This document shows positions 1 to 5,656 of a stretch of DNA of 5,656 nucleotides, piece after piece (position 1 is the first letter of the stretch; the number at the start of each line of letters is the position of its first letter). The stretch is from assembly GCA_945836355.1 (NCBI GenBank), contig CAMALD010000109.1, positions 1 to 5,656 on the forward strand, read 5' to 3'. Position numbers and translations under genes: made by a program. The stretch is from an uncultured Lachnospiraceae bacterium (lineage in GTDB: Bacteria > Bacillota > Clostridia > Lachnospirales > Lachnospiraceae). A model generated the notes under the pieces. That model saw only the letters and a program-made list of their open reading frames with translations, was not told where the DNA came from and did no database searches.

Positions 1-1895
1 TTTTTTCTGCGAGGACTAACAAAGCAGTCGCCATCGTTCTGACGTCGGTGCTTGCTGTCTGGTATTCGGTACAGCTGGTGTATCATCACATATTTAAGGC
101 ATTTCTTGCGATTTATTCTATAGGGGCAAACGGTGCGGATGCGGTAGGCGAGTTTTATATGCAGGCATTGAAAGCCATAGCGGCATGCATCGTTCCGGTG
201 CTTCTCCTGCTTGCGGCTATCGCAGTGCTGGTGATTCTGCAGAAAAAAAAGCTCCTGACCTTTGAAAAACAGTCGGGAAAATCCATACTGGGCTATGCGA
301 CAGCAGCGGTTACGGCAAATGTCGTTGTGATTCTGGCATTGTTCATTCCGGGCAAGGAGCCCCATTCACCGTACGACCTTTTCTTCCATGATTTTGTGAT
401 GGAGCTGTCGATGGAAAAGCTCGGTGTACTGACCTCGACACGCAGGGATATTGCGCAGACGATTTTCGGAAAAGATGGGGATGAGGCGGAGGAGGTGATT
501 TTTATTGAGATTCCGACCTTGGATACTCCGACACCGGCGCCGAGTGCTACTCCGGTGCTTACCCCGACGCAGACTCCCGATGTGAGCAGGGAGCCGGATG
601 TGACACCGACGCCGACGTTATCGCCGACGCCTACCCCTACGCCGATCGATACATCACCGAATGTGCTGGATATTGATTTTGCGGCGCTTGCGGAAACAGA
701 GACCAAGAAAAGTATAAAAAATCTGCACAACTATATGGCAAATGCCGTACCTACCAATAAAAACGAATATACCGGTATGTTTGAGGGATACAATCTGATT
801 ATGCTGACCGCGGAGGGATATTCCAAATGGGCGGTGAATGAGGAGATTACCCCTACCTTATACAAGATGACGCATGAGGGCTTCTATTTTGAAAACTATT
901 ACACGCCGTTGTGGTGGACCAGCACCAGCGATGGTGAATTTGTGGAGTGTACCGGTCTGATTCCGTATGGAACCAACAGCTTTTATCGGACAGCTACACA
1001 TTACATGCCGTTTGGACTCGGATGGCTGTTCAAAAAGGAGGGCTACAGCGCACGGGCATATCACAATCATACATATACCTACTATCATCGTGACCAGACG
1101 CATCCAAATATGGGATACGATTATAAGGGCGCGAAGGGCGGCGGTCTGGATGTCAAGCTGACCTGGCCGGAATCGGATCTTGAGATGATGGAAAAGACCA
1201 TTTCCGAGTATATCGGCGATGAGCCCTTTCACACTTATTATATGACGGTCAGCGGGCATATGGAGTACACCTGGAACGGTAACTCCATGTCGGTCAAAAA
1301 CCGCGATTATGTCCGTGATCTGGATCTGAGTGAGGAGGCAAAGGCATATCTCGCCTGTCAGAAGGAGCTGGACAAGGCATTGGAATATTTGCTCGAGGAG
1401 CTCGAAAAGGCAGGAGTTGCGGACCGCACAGTGATTGTACTTTCGGGTGATCACTATCCGTACGGACTCGAGAAGGACAAGATTGATGATCTGGCAGGAC
1501 ATGAGGTGGAGGAGAATTTCGAACTCTATGAGAGTCATCTGATCTTATACTGTCCGGGAATGGAGCCGATTACGGTTTCAAAACCGTGTTCTGCTCTGGA
1601 TATCGTACCGACGGTATTAAATCTGTTTGGTATTGATTATGATTCCCGCCTGTTTATGGGGCAGGATATTTTGTCGACAGCAGCGCCGCTTGTGATGTTC
1701 TCTAACCAGAGCTATATCACCGATAAAGTGATGTACAATTCGAAGACGGGAGAGGTGACAAAGCTGACAGATGAAGAATTGCCGGAGGATTATGTAAAGA
1801 CGGTATCCGCAATTGTTAAAAACAAATTTAATATTTCCGCGACCATCATCAACGATGATTACTATTCGTATCTGAAACCATATTTGGAAAAATAG
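1..1895 (+). CDS. LTA synthase family protein (sulfatase-fold phosphoglycerol transferase-like membrane enzyme), 5'-truncated
   Basis: The reading frame is open to the left edge, so the N-terminus is missing; the GTG at 48 encodes Val inside a membrane helix and is not the start. Numbering from that Val, hydrophobic segments lie just before and through residue 20, at 42-66 and 80-101, followed by a Pro/Thr-rich linker at 156-204 and a catalytic domain from about 245 to 615. Family hallmarks seen: metal-ligand Glu256 in TAEGYS, probable nucleophile Thr293 in TSTSDGEF, His404 in VSGHMEY, and Asp468-His469 in SGDHY. In this family, members such as Staphylococcus aureus LtaS move glycerol phosphate from phosphatidylglycerol onto lipoteichoic acid at the outer membrane face; others are primases or modify other glycans, so the exact substrate is unproven. 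The position matching the LtaS pocket Trp appears to be Tyr346 here. Followed closely by a promoter for the next gene. Family call firm, substrate uncertain. Confidence 0.93.
   Translation, partial: FSARTNKAVAIVLTSVLAVWYSVQLVYHHIFKAFLAIYSIGANGADAVGEFYMQALKAIAACIVPVLLLLAAIAVLVILQKKKLLTFEKQSGKSILGYATAAVTANVVVILALFIPGKEPHSPYDLFFHDFVMELSMEKLGVLTSTRRDIAQTIFGKDGDEAEEVIFIEIPTLDTPTPAPSATPVLTPTQTPDVSREPDVTPTPTLSPTPTPTPIDTSPNVLDIDFAALAETETKKSIKNLHNYMANAVPTNKNEYTGMFEGYNLIMLTAEGYSKWAVNEEITPTLYKMTHEGFYFENYYTPLWWTSTSDGEFVECTGLIPYGTNSFYRTATHYMPFGLGWLFKKEGYSARAYHNHTYTYYHRDQTHPNMGYDYKGAKGGGLDVKLTWPESDLEMMEKTISEYIGDEPFHTYYMTVSGHMEYTWNGNSMSVKNRDYVRDLDLSEEAKAYLACQKELDKALEYLLEELEKAGVADRTVIVLSGDHYPYGLEKDKIDDLAGHEVEENFELYESHLILYCPGMEPITVSKPCSALDIVPTVLNLFGIDYDSRLFMGQDILSTAAPLVMFSNQSYITDKVMYNSKTGEVTKLTDEELPEDYVKTVSAIVKNKFNISATIINDDYYSYLKPYLEK
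513..659 (+). repeat. Pro/Thr-rich low-complexity coding repeat (linker)
   Basis: The DNA is an imperfect run of ccgacg/ccgacc-like units encoding Thr-Pro dipeptides (for example TPTPTLSPTPTPTP). It separates the membrane part from the extracellular catalytic domain. It is probably an extended wall-spanning spacer, and such repeats often vary in length between strains. Confidence 0.8.
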
Positions 1896-1906
1896 ACCGA
1901 ATATGG

Positions 1907-1935
1907 TTGACGGAATCGGAGCGTTTCCGTATAAT
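1907..1935 (+). promoter_or_regulatory. Sigma-70/SigA-type promoter for the zinc-ribbon gene (and probably glyA)
   Basis: A -35 box TTGACG (1907-1912) and a perfect -10 box TATAAT (1930-1935) are separated by exactly 17 bp. Transcription would start near 1942, leaving a leader of about 20 nt before the ATG at 1962. The spacer carries a 5-bp inverted repeat, CGGAA (1911-1915) and TTCCG (1925-1929), overlapping the end of the -35 box; this could be an operator but is short enough to be chance. Confidence 0.8.
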
Positions 1936-1961
1936 GGAGAAAAATAAGGGAGGAAGGAACG

Positions 1962-3137
1962 ATGGAAAAGAAGTTTTGCGAACAATGTGGTGCTGAAATT
2001 ATCGGAGCCGGAAAGTTCTGCATGAAGTGCGGCACTCCGGTACCGGCTGACAAAGAGCCGGAAGCTGCTGCAGTGCAGGCACAGAAGGCAGGCGCAGAAG
2101 AAATCGTGCAGCAGCCGGTGGCGGATACGGCGGTAAGACAGGAAGCGGTAAATGGCGGTAATGCCGGGACGGCGCAGGCGACCTTGACACCGGAGAATGT
2201 GCCGGCCTTCAAATACAAAAAGTGCTCTGCGGGGGCTACAGTATTAGCGGTAATTCTTTGTATATTTGCTTTCGTGGCCGGTGTGGCGGCAAACGCAATG
2301 TATTTTGTCAAGGATCTTACAGCGGAGACAGTAGTGAAGGAGGTTGTACAGGAAACTGTGAAAGAGCTCGACATCCAGGAGGTCGGGACGGAGCTCCTGA
2401 ACAAGGTGGAGATTGACGGAGTGGAGATGAAGGGTGACAACCTTACGGGGATGATTGTCGAAAATCTTGCCGACTCAAATGTGCATGTCACCGAGGAGGA
2501 GGTTTCACAGCTTCTGGAGGAGCAGTTCATCAAGGATTTCCTGGCGGACAAGGCAAATGACTATGTGGACGATTTCCTGAATGAGACCGGAGCCGGAGTT
2601 ATCACCGAGAAGGAACTGGCGGAGCTGGTAAAGGACAATAAGGAAGTCATCGAGGATACGCTCGACATCATCATTGAGGACGAGGACATCGATAAGATGG
2701 AGGAATACCTTGTTGAAAATGTGCAGCTGTCCGAAAAGACAGAGCTCGCACAGATTAAGAAGGATGCCGATTTGCCGATGAAGCAGATACAAATCATTTT
2801 CTCCCTGCCTTTGTTAATCGGTCTGCTGGCAGCATGTGCGTTGTTGTTTGTGCTGGTATTTATTATTAAGGGAAAACCGATGCGCGGTCTGCGTCCGGTG
2901 GGAATTACTCTGCTGCTGATTGGTATTGTGGATCTGGTGGCGGGTTTATTATCCGGCAGACTCCCGGCAATTGTGGATTCCTTTGTAGGAATAGGGGAAC
3001 GCTATTTTGTACCGCTTTTCACACCAATCAGAAGCGTGGCGCTTAGGACCGGAGGCATTGTGACCGGTGTCGGTGCAGTGCTCATAATTGTCGGAATCGT
3101 AATTAGTGCAATAACGGCTTCAAAAACTGAAAAATAA
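1962..3137 (+). CDS. Zinc-ribbon multi-pass membrane protein, function unknown
   Basis: 391 aa; the start is set by a strong ribosome binding site (GGGAGG, 1948-1953) 8 nt before the ATG. The N-terminus is a four-Cys zinc ribbon (Cys6, Cys9, Cys20, Cys23, spaced CX2C-X10-CX2C). An Ala/Glu/Gln-rich linker follows (about 28-80), then a membrane helix at about 89-116, an acidic, mostly helical segment at 117-275, and three more helices at about 277-302, 309-331 and 363-386. The basic loop KGKPMRGLR after the second helix favours a cytoplasmic side there, which puts the N-terminal zinc ribbon inside and 117-275 outside. Two segments inside the outer region resemble each other (176-189 and 214-227). 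The gene has its own promoter and lies 29 nt before glyA, so they probably share a transcript. The architecture recalls zinc-ribbon envelope proteins such as TcaA/YvbJ only in its N-terminal half; I do not assign a function. Confidence 0.92.
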   Translation: MEKKFCEQCGAEIIGAGKFCMKCGTPVPADKEPEAAAVQAQKAGAEEIVQQPVADTAVRQEAVNGGNAGTAQATLTPENVPAFKYKKCSAGATVLAVILCIFAFVAGVAANAMYFVKDLTAETVVKEVVQETVKELDIQEVGTELLNKVEIDGVEMKGDNLTGMIVENLADSNVHVTEEEVSQLLEEQFIKDFLADKANDYVDDFLNETGAGVITEKELAELVKDNKEVIEDTLDIIIEDEDIDKMEEYLVENVQLSEKTELAQIKKDADLPMKQIQIIFSLPLLIGLLAACALLFVLVFIIKGKPMRGLRPVGITLLLIGIVDLVAGLLSGRLPAIVDSFVGIGERYFVPLFTPIRSVALRTGGIVTGVGAVLIIVGIVISAITASKTEK

Positions 3138-3166
3138 AAGATAACATTTTTAAGGAGGAAGTTACG

Positions 3167-4405
3167 ATGTATTCATTTGACGAGATCAAAAATTTTGACC
3201 CGGAGCTGGCCGAGAGCATTGAGCTTGAGATTGGAAGACAGAACGACCATATCGAGTTGATTGCATCCGAGAATTTTGTCAGCAAGGCAGTCATGGCTGC
3301 AATGGGAAGTCCGATGACCAACAAGTATGCGGAGGGATACCCGGCAAAGCGTTATTACGGTGGATGCCAGTTTGTTGATATCGCAGAAAATCTTGCAATC
3401 GAGCGTGCAAAAAAGCTCTTTGGCTGCACCTATGCAAACGTTCAGCCGCATTCCGGTGCGCAGGCAAATATGGCAGTGTTCTTTGCGCTTTTGCAGCCGG
3501 GCGATACCGTAATGGGTATGAATCTGGCGCATGGCGGACATCTGACACACGGAAGCCCTGTCAATTTCTCGGGAACATATTTTAACATTGTGCCTTACGG
3601 CGTAAATGATGATGGCTTTATCGATTATGATGAAGTTGAGAGGATTGCTAAGGAGTGCCGTCCGAAGCTGATTGTAGCCGGTGCGAGTGCTTATGCCAGA
3701 AAAATCGATTTCAAGCGTTTCCGCGAGATTGCCGATGAGGTTGGAGCCTTCCTCATGGTGGATATGGCGCATATTGCAGGTCTTGTGGCAGCAGGCTACC
3801 ATGAGAGCCCGATTCCTTATGCACATGTCACCACCACCACAACACATAAGACACTTCGCGGACCGAGAGGCGGAATGATTCTTTCCAGCGAGGAGTTTGC
3901 AACAGAGCACAAATTGAACAAGGCAGTATTCCCGGGTATCCAGGGCGGACCTCTTATGCATGTGATTGCCGCAAAGGCAGTCTGCTTTAAGGAAGCCCTT
4001 GACCCGGCTTTCAAGGAATATGCGGGAAGGATTATTGATAATGCACAGGCACTCTGCAAGGGTCTGATGGAGCGCGGCTTCAAGATTGTGTCCAACGGTA
4101 CGGACAATCACCTGATGCTTGTAGATCTGCAGAATATGGGGATCACCGGCAAGGATGCGGAGCACATTCTGGACGCTGTCAATATTACCGCAAACAAGAA
4201 TACGGTGCCGAATGATCCGGCATCTCCGTTCGTAACCAGCGGTATTCGTCTCGGAACCGCAGCCGTTACCACCAGAGGGCTGCAGACCAAGGATATGGAC
4301 ATCATTGCAGAGGCAATTTCCCTTGCCATCAGGGATCTCGACAAGAATAAGGAGCAGGTGCTTTCCCTTGTTAAGATGCTTACCGATGCTTATCCGCTGT
4401 ACTAA
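3167..4405 (+). CDS. glyA: Serine hydroxymethyltransferase (GlyA)
   Basis: 412 aa, close to the usual bacterial length of about 415, with AAGGAGG (3152-3158) 8 nt before the ATG. This cytoplasmic PLP enzyme interconverts serine and glycine while passing a one-carbon unit to tetrahydrofolate, feeding purine, thymidylate and methionine synthesis. Visible landmarks, with Escherichia coli equivalents in brackets: Glu56 (E57) and Tyr64 (Y65) in [13 protein letters not shown], His125 (H126, stacks on PLP) in AHGGHLTHG, Asp199 (D200) and His202 (H203) in VDMAHIAG, the Schiff-base Lys228 (K229) in [15 protein letters not shown], and Arg361 (R363, binds the substrate carboxylate) in SGIRLGT. Nothing is missing, so it should be active. 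It lies 29 nt after the zinc-ribbon gene with no terminator between and is followed by a strong terminator. No glycine riboswitch fits in the short upstream gap. Confidence 0.98.
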   Translation: MYSFDEIKNFDPELAESIELEIGRQNDHIELIASENFVSKAVMAAMGSPMTNKYAEGYPAKRYYGGCQFVDIAENLAIERAKKLFGCTYANVQPHSGAQANMAVFFALLQPGDTVMGMNLAHGGHLTHGSPVNFSGTYFNIVPYGVNDDGFIDYDEVERIAKECRPKLIVAGASAYARKIDFKRFREIADEVGAFLMVDMAHIAGLVAAGYHESPIPYAHVTTTTTHKTLRGPRGGMILSSEEFATEHKLNKAVFPGIQGGPLMHVIAAKAVCFKEALDPAFKEYAGRIIDNAQALCKGLMERGFKIVSNGTDNHLMLVDLQNMGITGKDAEHILDAVNITANKNTVPNDPASPFVTSGIRLGTAAVTTRGLQTKDMDIIAEAISLAIRDLDKNKEQVLSLVKMLTDAYPLY

Positions 4406-4427
4406 TTTTTCGATATTGTTTTGAGGC

Positions 4428-4466
4428 TGCCGGTCGATTTGCATGGACAAGTCGACCGGCATTTTG
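4428..4466 (+). terminator. Rho-independent terminator after glyA
   Basis: A 14-bp stem pairs 4428-4441 with 4448-4461 (TGCCGGTCGATTTG with CAAGTCGACCGGCA) with one G-U wobble and a 6-nt loop, followed by TTTT at 4462-4465. It starts 22 nt after the glyA stop codon. Confidence 0.9.
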
Positions 4467-4509
4467 CACTGCTTGGCTGTTTGCTGAGAGACGGCGGGGG
4501 AGGTATTTC

Positions 4510-4755
4510 ATGACACGGTTTAATCTGATTGTAGTAAAGCATTTGGAATCCATACAATATCTGAAAGAGCACAACTTCTATACCTGCGGCGAATATAAGG
4601 ACGGGTTTCAGGTGTATACCAGAGATTACTTTGGTACAATCTATGGAGATGTCATTGAGCTTCACGAGGTTGGTGCGGTTCCCCTGCGAAATCTGAACGA
4701 AGGGCATCTGGCATTTCTGGAATATGACGATATATTAAGAATTGATTGCAGGTAA
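4510..4755 (+). CDS. Small orphan protein, 81 aa, function unknown
   Basis: The start is supported by a GGGGGAGG ribosome binding site (4496-4503) 6 nt before the ATG, and the frame ends shortly before a terminator-like hairpin. The protein is soluble by sequence: no signal peptide or membrane segment. It is rich in aromatic residues (12 Phe/Tyr in 81), with two Cys (26 and 80) and a Tyr/Gly-rich middle (29-46), and is probably a small alpha/beta domain beginning with a helix at about 8-20. I do not recognise a family. No convincing promoter lies between the glyA terminator and this gene, so expression may depend on read-through from glyA or on a weak promoter I cannot see. Placement between two hairpins, good translation signals and plausible composition argue that it is real. 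Confidence 0.75.
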   Translation: MTRFNLIVVKHLESIQYLKEHNFYTCGEYKDGFQVYTRDYFGTIYGDVIELHEVGAVPLRNLNEGHLAFLEYDDILRIDCR

Positions 4756-4779
4756 ATCTGTTCAGAATAGAAATATTGA

Positions 4780-4827
4780 GGCTGCCGCATTTCTGATGAA
4801 AATGATGAAATCAGAAATGTGGCAGCC
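4780..4827. terminator. Hairpin between converging genes, probable bidirectional terminator
   Basis: An 18-bp stem pairs 4780-4797 with 4810-4827 with one G-U wobble and a 12-nt loop (4798-4809). It begins 24 nt after the small gene's stop and lies 42 nt past the end of the cyclophilin gene on the other strand. The flanking T-tracts are poor: CCCTTT on the plus side and a broken T-rich stretch on the minus side. A smaller stem, CCCTTT/AAAGGG (4827-4832 with 4838-4843), sits directly beside it. Confidence 0.75.
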
Positions 4828-4869
4828 CCTTTGTCAGAAAGGGCAGAGCCTTTAAAAATCAGACGTTTG

Positions 4870-5394
4870 TCAGACAGTCTCCGGTTCCGGGTATGCAACG
4901 CCGAAGGTGTCAACGGTGACGGTCTTCATGCGCTGGGTTTCCATTGGACGGTCGTTCCAGTCGGTAGGCACACCGGCAATCTTGTCGATGATATCTTCGC
5001 CCTCAATGACCTTGCCAAATGCAGCGTATGCGCCGTCAAGATGCGGAGCGTTCTTGTGCATAATGAAGAACTGGGAGCCGGCGGAATCCGGGAACTGGGA
5101 ACGTGCCATGGAAAGCACGCCTCTGGTATGCTTCAGATCGTTTTTAAAACCATTTTGTGCGAACTCGCCGCGGATGGAGTAATCAGGTCCGCCCATGCCG
5201 GTACCCTCCGGGTCGCCGCCCTGCAGCATAAAGCCCTCAATGACGCGGTGAAAAATCAAATTGTCGTAAAAGCCCTTGTTGATCAGGGAGATAAAGTTGT
5301 TTACCGTGTTCGGAGCAATCTCCGGATACAGCTCAGCCTTCATGACATCACCATTTTCCATGGTGATGGTAACGATAGGATTCTTATCTGCCAT
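4870..5394 (-). CDS. Peptidyl-prolyl cis-trans isomerase, cyclophilin type
   Basis: 174 aa from the ATG at 5392-5394. This start is chosen over an upstream ATG at 5475 because an AGAGG ribosome binding site (5402-5406) lies 7 nt before it, the conserved fold begins right after it, and a candidate promoter (5434-5462) falls inside the longer version. Cyclophilins speed up isomerisation of bonds before proline during protein folding. Active-site residues match human CypA: Arg50 (R55), Phe55 (F60) and Gln58 (Q63) in FHRVIEGFMLQGGD, then GTG at 64-66 and Gln108 (Q111) in GSQFFI. The position of CypA Trp121 is His118 here, as in many bacterial forms that bind cyclosporin weakly. No signal peptide, so it acts in the cytoplasm. 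Monocistronic, converging on the 81-aa gene and diverging from the gene at 5643. Confidence 0.96.
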   Translation of the reverse strand: MADKNPIVTITMENGDVMKAELYPEIAPNTVNNFISLINKGFYDNLIFHRVIEGFMLQGGDPEGTGMGGPDYSIRGEFAQNGFKNDLKHTRGVLSMARSQFPDSAGSQFFIMHKNAPHLDGAYAAFGKVIEGEDIIDKIAGVPTDWNDRPMETQRMKTVTVDTFGVAYPEPETV

Positions 5395-5433
5395 ATAAAT
5401 ACCTCTTTTCTTAATTTTAGTTAAATCGGATAT

Positions 5434-5462
5434 AGTGTACCACATATTAGAAGATTCGTATA
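5434..5462 (-). promoter_or_regulatory. Candidate promoter for the cyclophilin gene
   Basis: On the minus strand an extended -10 element reads TG (5442-5441), one base, then TACACT (5439-5434). The -35 region at the proper 17-bp distance, TATACG (5462-5457), matches the consensus only weakly, as is common with extended -10 promoters. The predicted start near 5427 gives a leader of about 32 nt. Confidence 0.55.
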
Positions 5463-5524
5463 GAGGAAAATTCAATCGGGCGGCCCGGCATGTAGGGACG
5501 GGTTTTATGAGAAAGTGCTTAATC

Positions 5525-5544
5525 AGATTAGAATAAGATTAGAA
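5525..5544 (+). promoter_or_regulatory. Tandem 9-bp direct repeats at 11-bp spacing, candidate regulator binding site
   Basis: AGATTAGAA occurs at 5525-5533 and again at 5536-5544, one helical turn apart, ending 3 bp before the -35 box at 5548. Direct repeats with this spacing, next to a -35 box, are typical of OmpR/PhoB-family response regulators. The first copy also overlaps an inverted repeat, TAATC-A-GATTA (5520-5530). The regulator itself is not in the window. Confidence 0.5.
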
Positions 5545-5547
5545 CGC

Positions 5548-5577
5548 TTGACGTTGGGGGCTTTGGTGGTGTATAGT
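5548..5577 (+). promoter_or_regulatory. Sigma-70/SigA-type promoter of the gene at 5643
   Basis: A -35 box TTGACG (5548-5553) and a -10 box TATAGT (5572-5577) are separated by 18 bp. Transcription would start near 5584, giving a leader of about 59 nt before the ATG at 5643. The -35 box is identical to that of the promoter at 1907. Confidence 0.7.
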
Positions 5578-5598
5578 CGGGGTACACAAGGAAACAAG

Positions 5599-5630
5599 GT
5601 TCGGAAAAAGCTTTTTGGAAGAGACCGAAC
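5599..5630 (+). promoter_or_regulatory. Leader inverted repeat directly before the ribosome binding site
   Basis: GTTCGG (5599-5604) pairs perfectly with CCGAAC (5625-5630) and encloses a 12-bp perfect palindrome, AAAAAGCTTTTT (5605-5616). The outer arm ends one base before the GGAGG ribosome binding site (5631-5635). It could influence initiation or mRNA stability; the short stem makes this tentative. Confidence 0.4.
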
Positions 5631-5642
5631 GGAGGCGGTAAG

Positions 5643-5656
5643 ATGGATGAGGAAGA
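5643..5656 (+). CDS. Start of an unidentified gene, truncated by the window edge
   Basis: An ATG at 5643 follows a GGAGG ribosome binding site (5631-5635) with 7-nt spacing, downstream of a good promoter. Only the first four codons are visible (Met-Asp-Glu-Glu), so no function can be given. The start is supported by translation and transcription signals, not by protein similarity. Confidence 0.7.

Larger units (their letters stand above)
5395..5642. other. Divergent intergenic region, 248 bp
   Basis: Separates the leftward cyclophilin gene from the rightward gene at 5643. Besides the promoters, repeats and leader structure listed separately, it holds a GC-rich 11-bp palindrome, CGGGC-G-GCCCG (5477-5487), and near it a weak CCCG/CGGG stem (5484-5487 with 5499-5502) followed by TTTT. 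No further gene is supported. Confidence 0.7.

Noticed and set aside
48..50. GTG as the start of the LTA-synthase gene
   Set aside because: The frame continues upstream to the window edge with family-like, membrane-type sequence, and no ribosome binding site precedes the GTG.
858..1538. Open frame of 226 codons on the minus strand inside the LTA-synthase gene
   Set aside because: The plus-strand frame carries the catalytic motifs throughout this stretch; the minus-strand product has no motif and is explained by codon bias.
3088..3117. Possible glyA promoter at the end of the zinc-ribbon gene (TTGTCG with ATAACG)
   Set aside because: The -10 candidate matches poorly and no conserved geometry supports it; co-transcription is simpler.
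3138..3166. Glycine riboswitch or other leader element before glyA
   Set aside because: The gap is only 29 nt and is mostly taken up by the ribosome binding site.
3173..4462. Long open frame of 429 codons on the minus strand opposite glyA
   Set aside because: It mirrors glyA, whose protein is fully recognisable on the plus strand; its start lies inside the glyA terminator stem, and the translation is Cys/His/Ile-rich with no recognisable domain.
4819..5424. Plus-strand open frame of 201 codons opposite the cyclophilin
   Set aside because: The minus strand encodes a clear cyclophilin with its active-site residues; the plus frame starts inside the terminator hairpin and has no recognisable domain.
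5395..5475. N-terminal extension of the cyclophilin to an ATG at 5475
   Set aside because: It lacks a ribosome binding site, overlaps the candidate promoter, and the AGAGG site with the conserved fold supports the ATG at 5394.

Overview
This 5.66-kb window looks like chromosomal DNA from a low- to mid-GC Gram-positive member of the Clostridia, most likely a Lachnospiraceae-type gut anaerobe. That is an inference from strong purine-rich ribosome binding sites, TTGACG/TATAAT-type promoters, a Pro/Thr-rich linker in an LTA-synthase-like enzyme, and proteins built from a zinc ribbon joined to membrane helices. No mobile element, RNA gene or CRISPR array was seen.

Layout. (1) 1-1895, plus strand: the 3' part of an LTA-synthase/sulfatase-fold membrane enzyme whose beginning lies left of the window. 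(2) 1907-1935: a near-consensus promoter in the short gap. (3) 1962-3137, plus: a zinc-ribbon protein with four predicted membrane helices and an acidic segment predicted to lie outside the cell. Its function is not recognised. (4) 3167-4405, plus: glyA, serine hydroxymethyltransferase, with all key residues present, ending in a strong intrinsic terminator. (5) 4510-4755, plus: an 81-residue orphan protein with a good ribosome binding site but no clear promoter. (6) 4780-4827: a long hairpin between converging genes, probably a two-way terminator. (7) 4870-5394, minus: a cytoplasmic cyclophilin-type peptidyl-prolyl isomerase. (8) 5395-5642: a divergent intergenic region with a promoter on each strand, a pair of 9-bp direct repeats at 11-bp spacing next to a -35 box, and a structured leader. 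(9) 5643 onward, plus: the first codons of a gene leaving the window.

How the genes fit together. The LTA-synthase-like enzyme and the zinc-ribbon membrane protein are both envelope-associated. The zinc-ribbon gene and glyA are 29 nt apart with no terminator or convincing promoter between them, so they are probably co-transcribed from the promoter at 1907-1935. GlyA (one-carbon and glycine metabolism) and the cyclophilin (protein folding) are housekeeping functions with no obvious link to the envelope genes. I see no clear novel multi-gene system. The points most worth following are the zinc-ribbon membrane protein, the orphan 81-aa protein, and the regulatory region of the gene starting at 5643.
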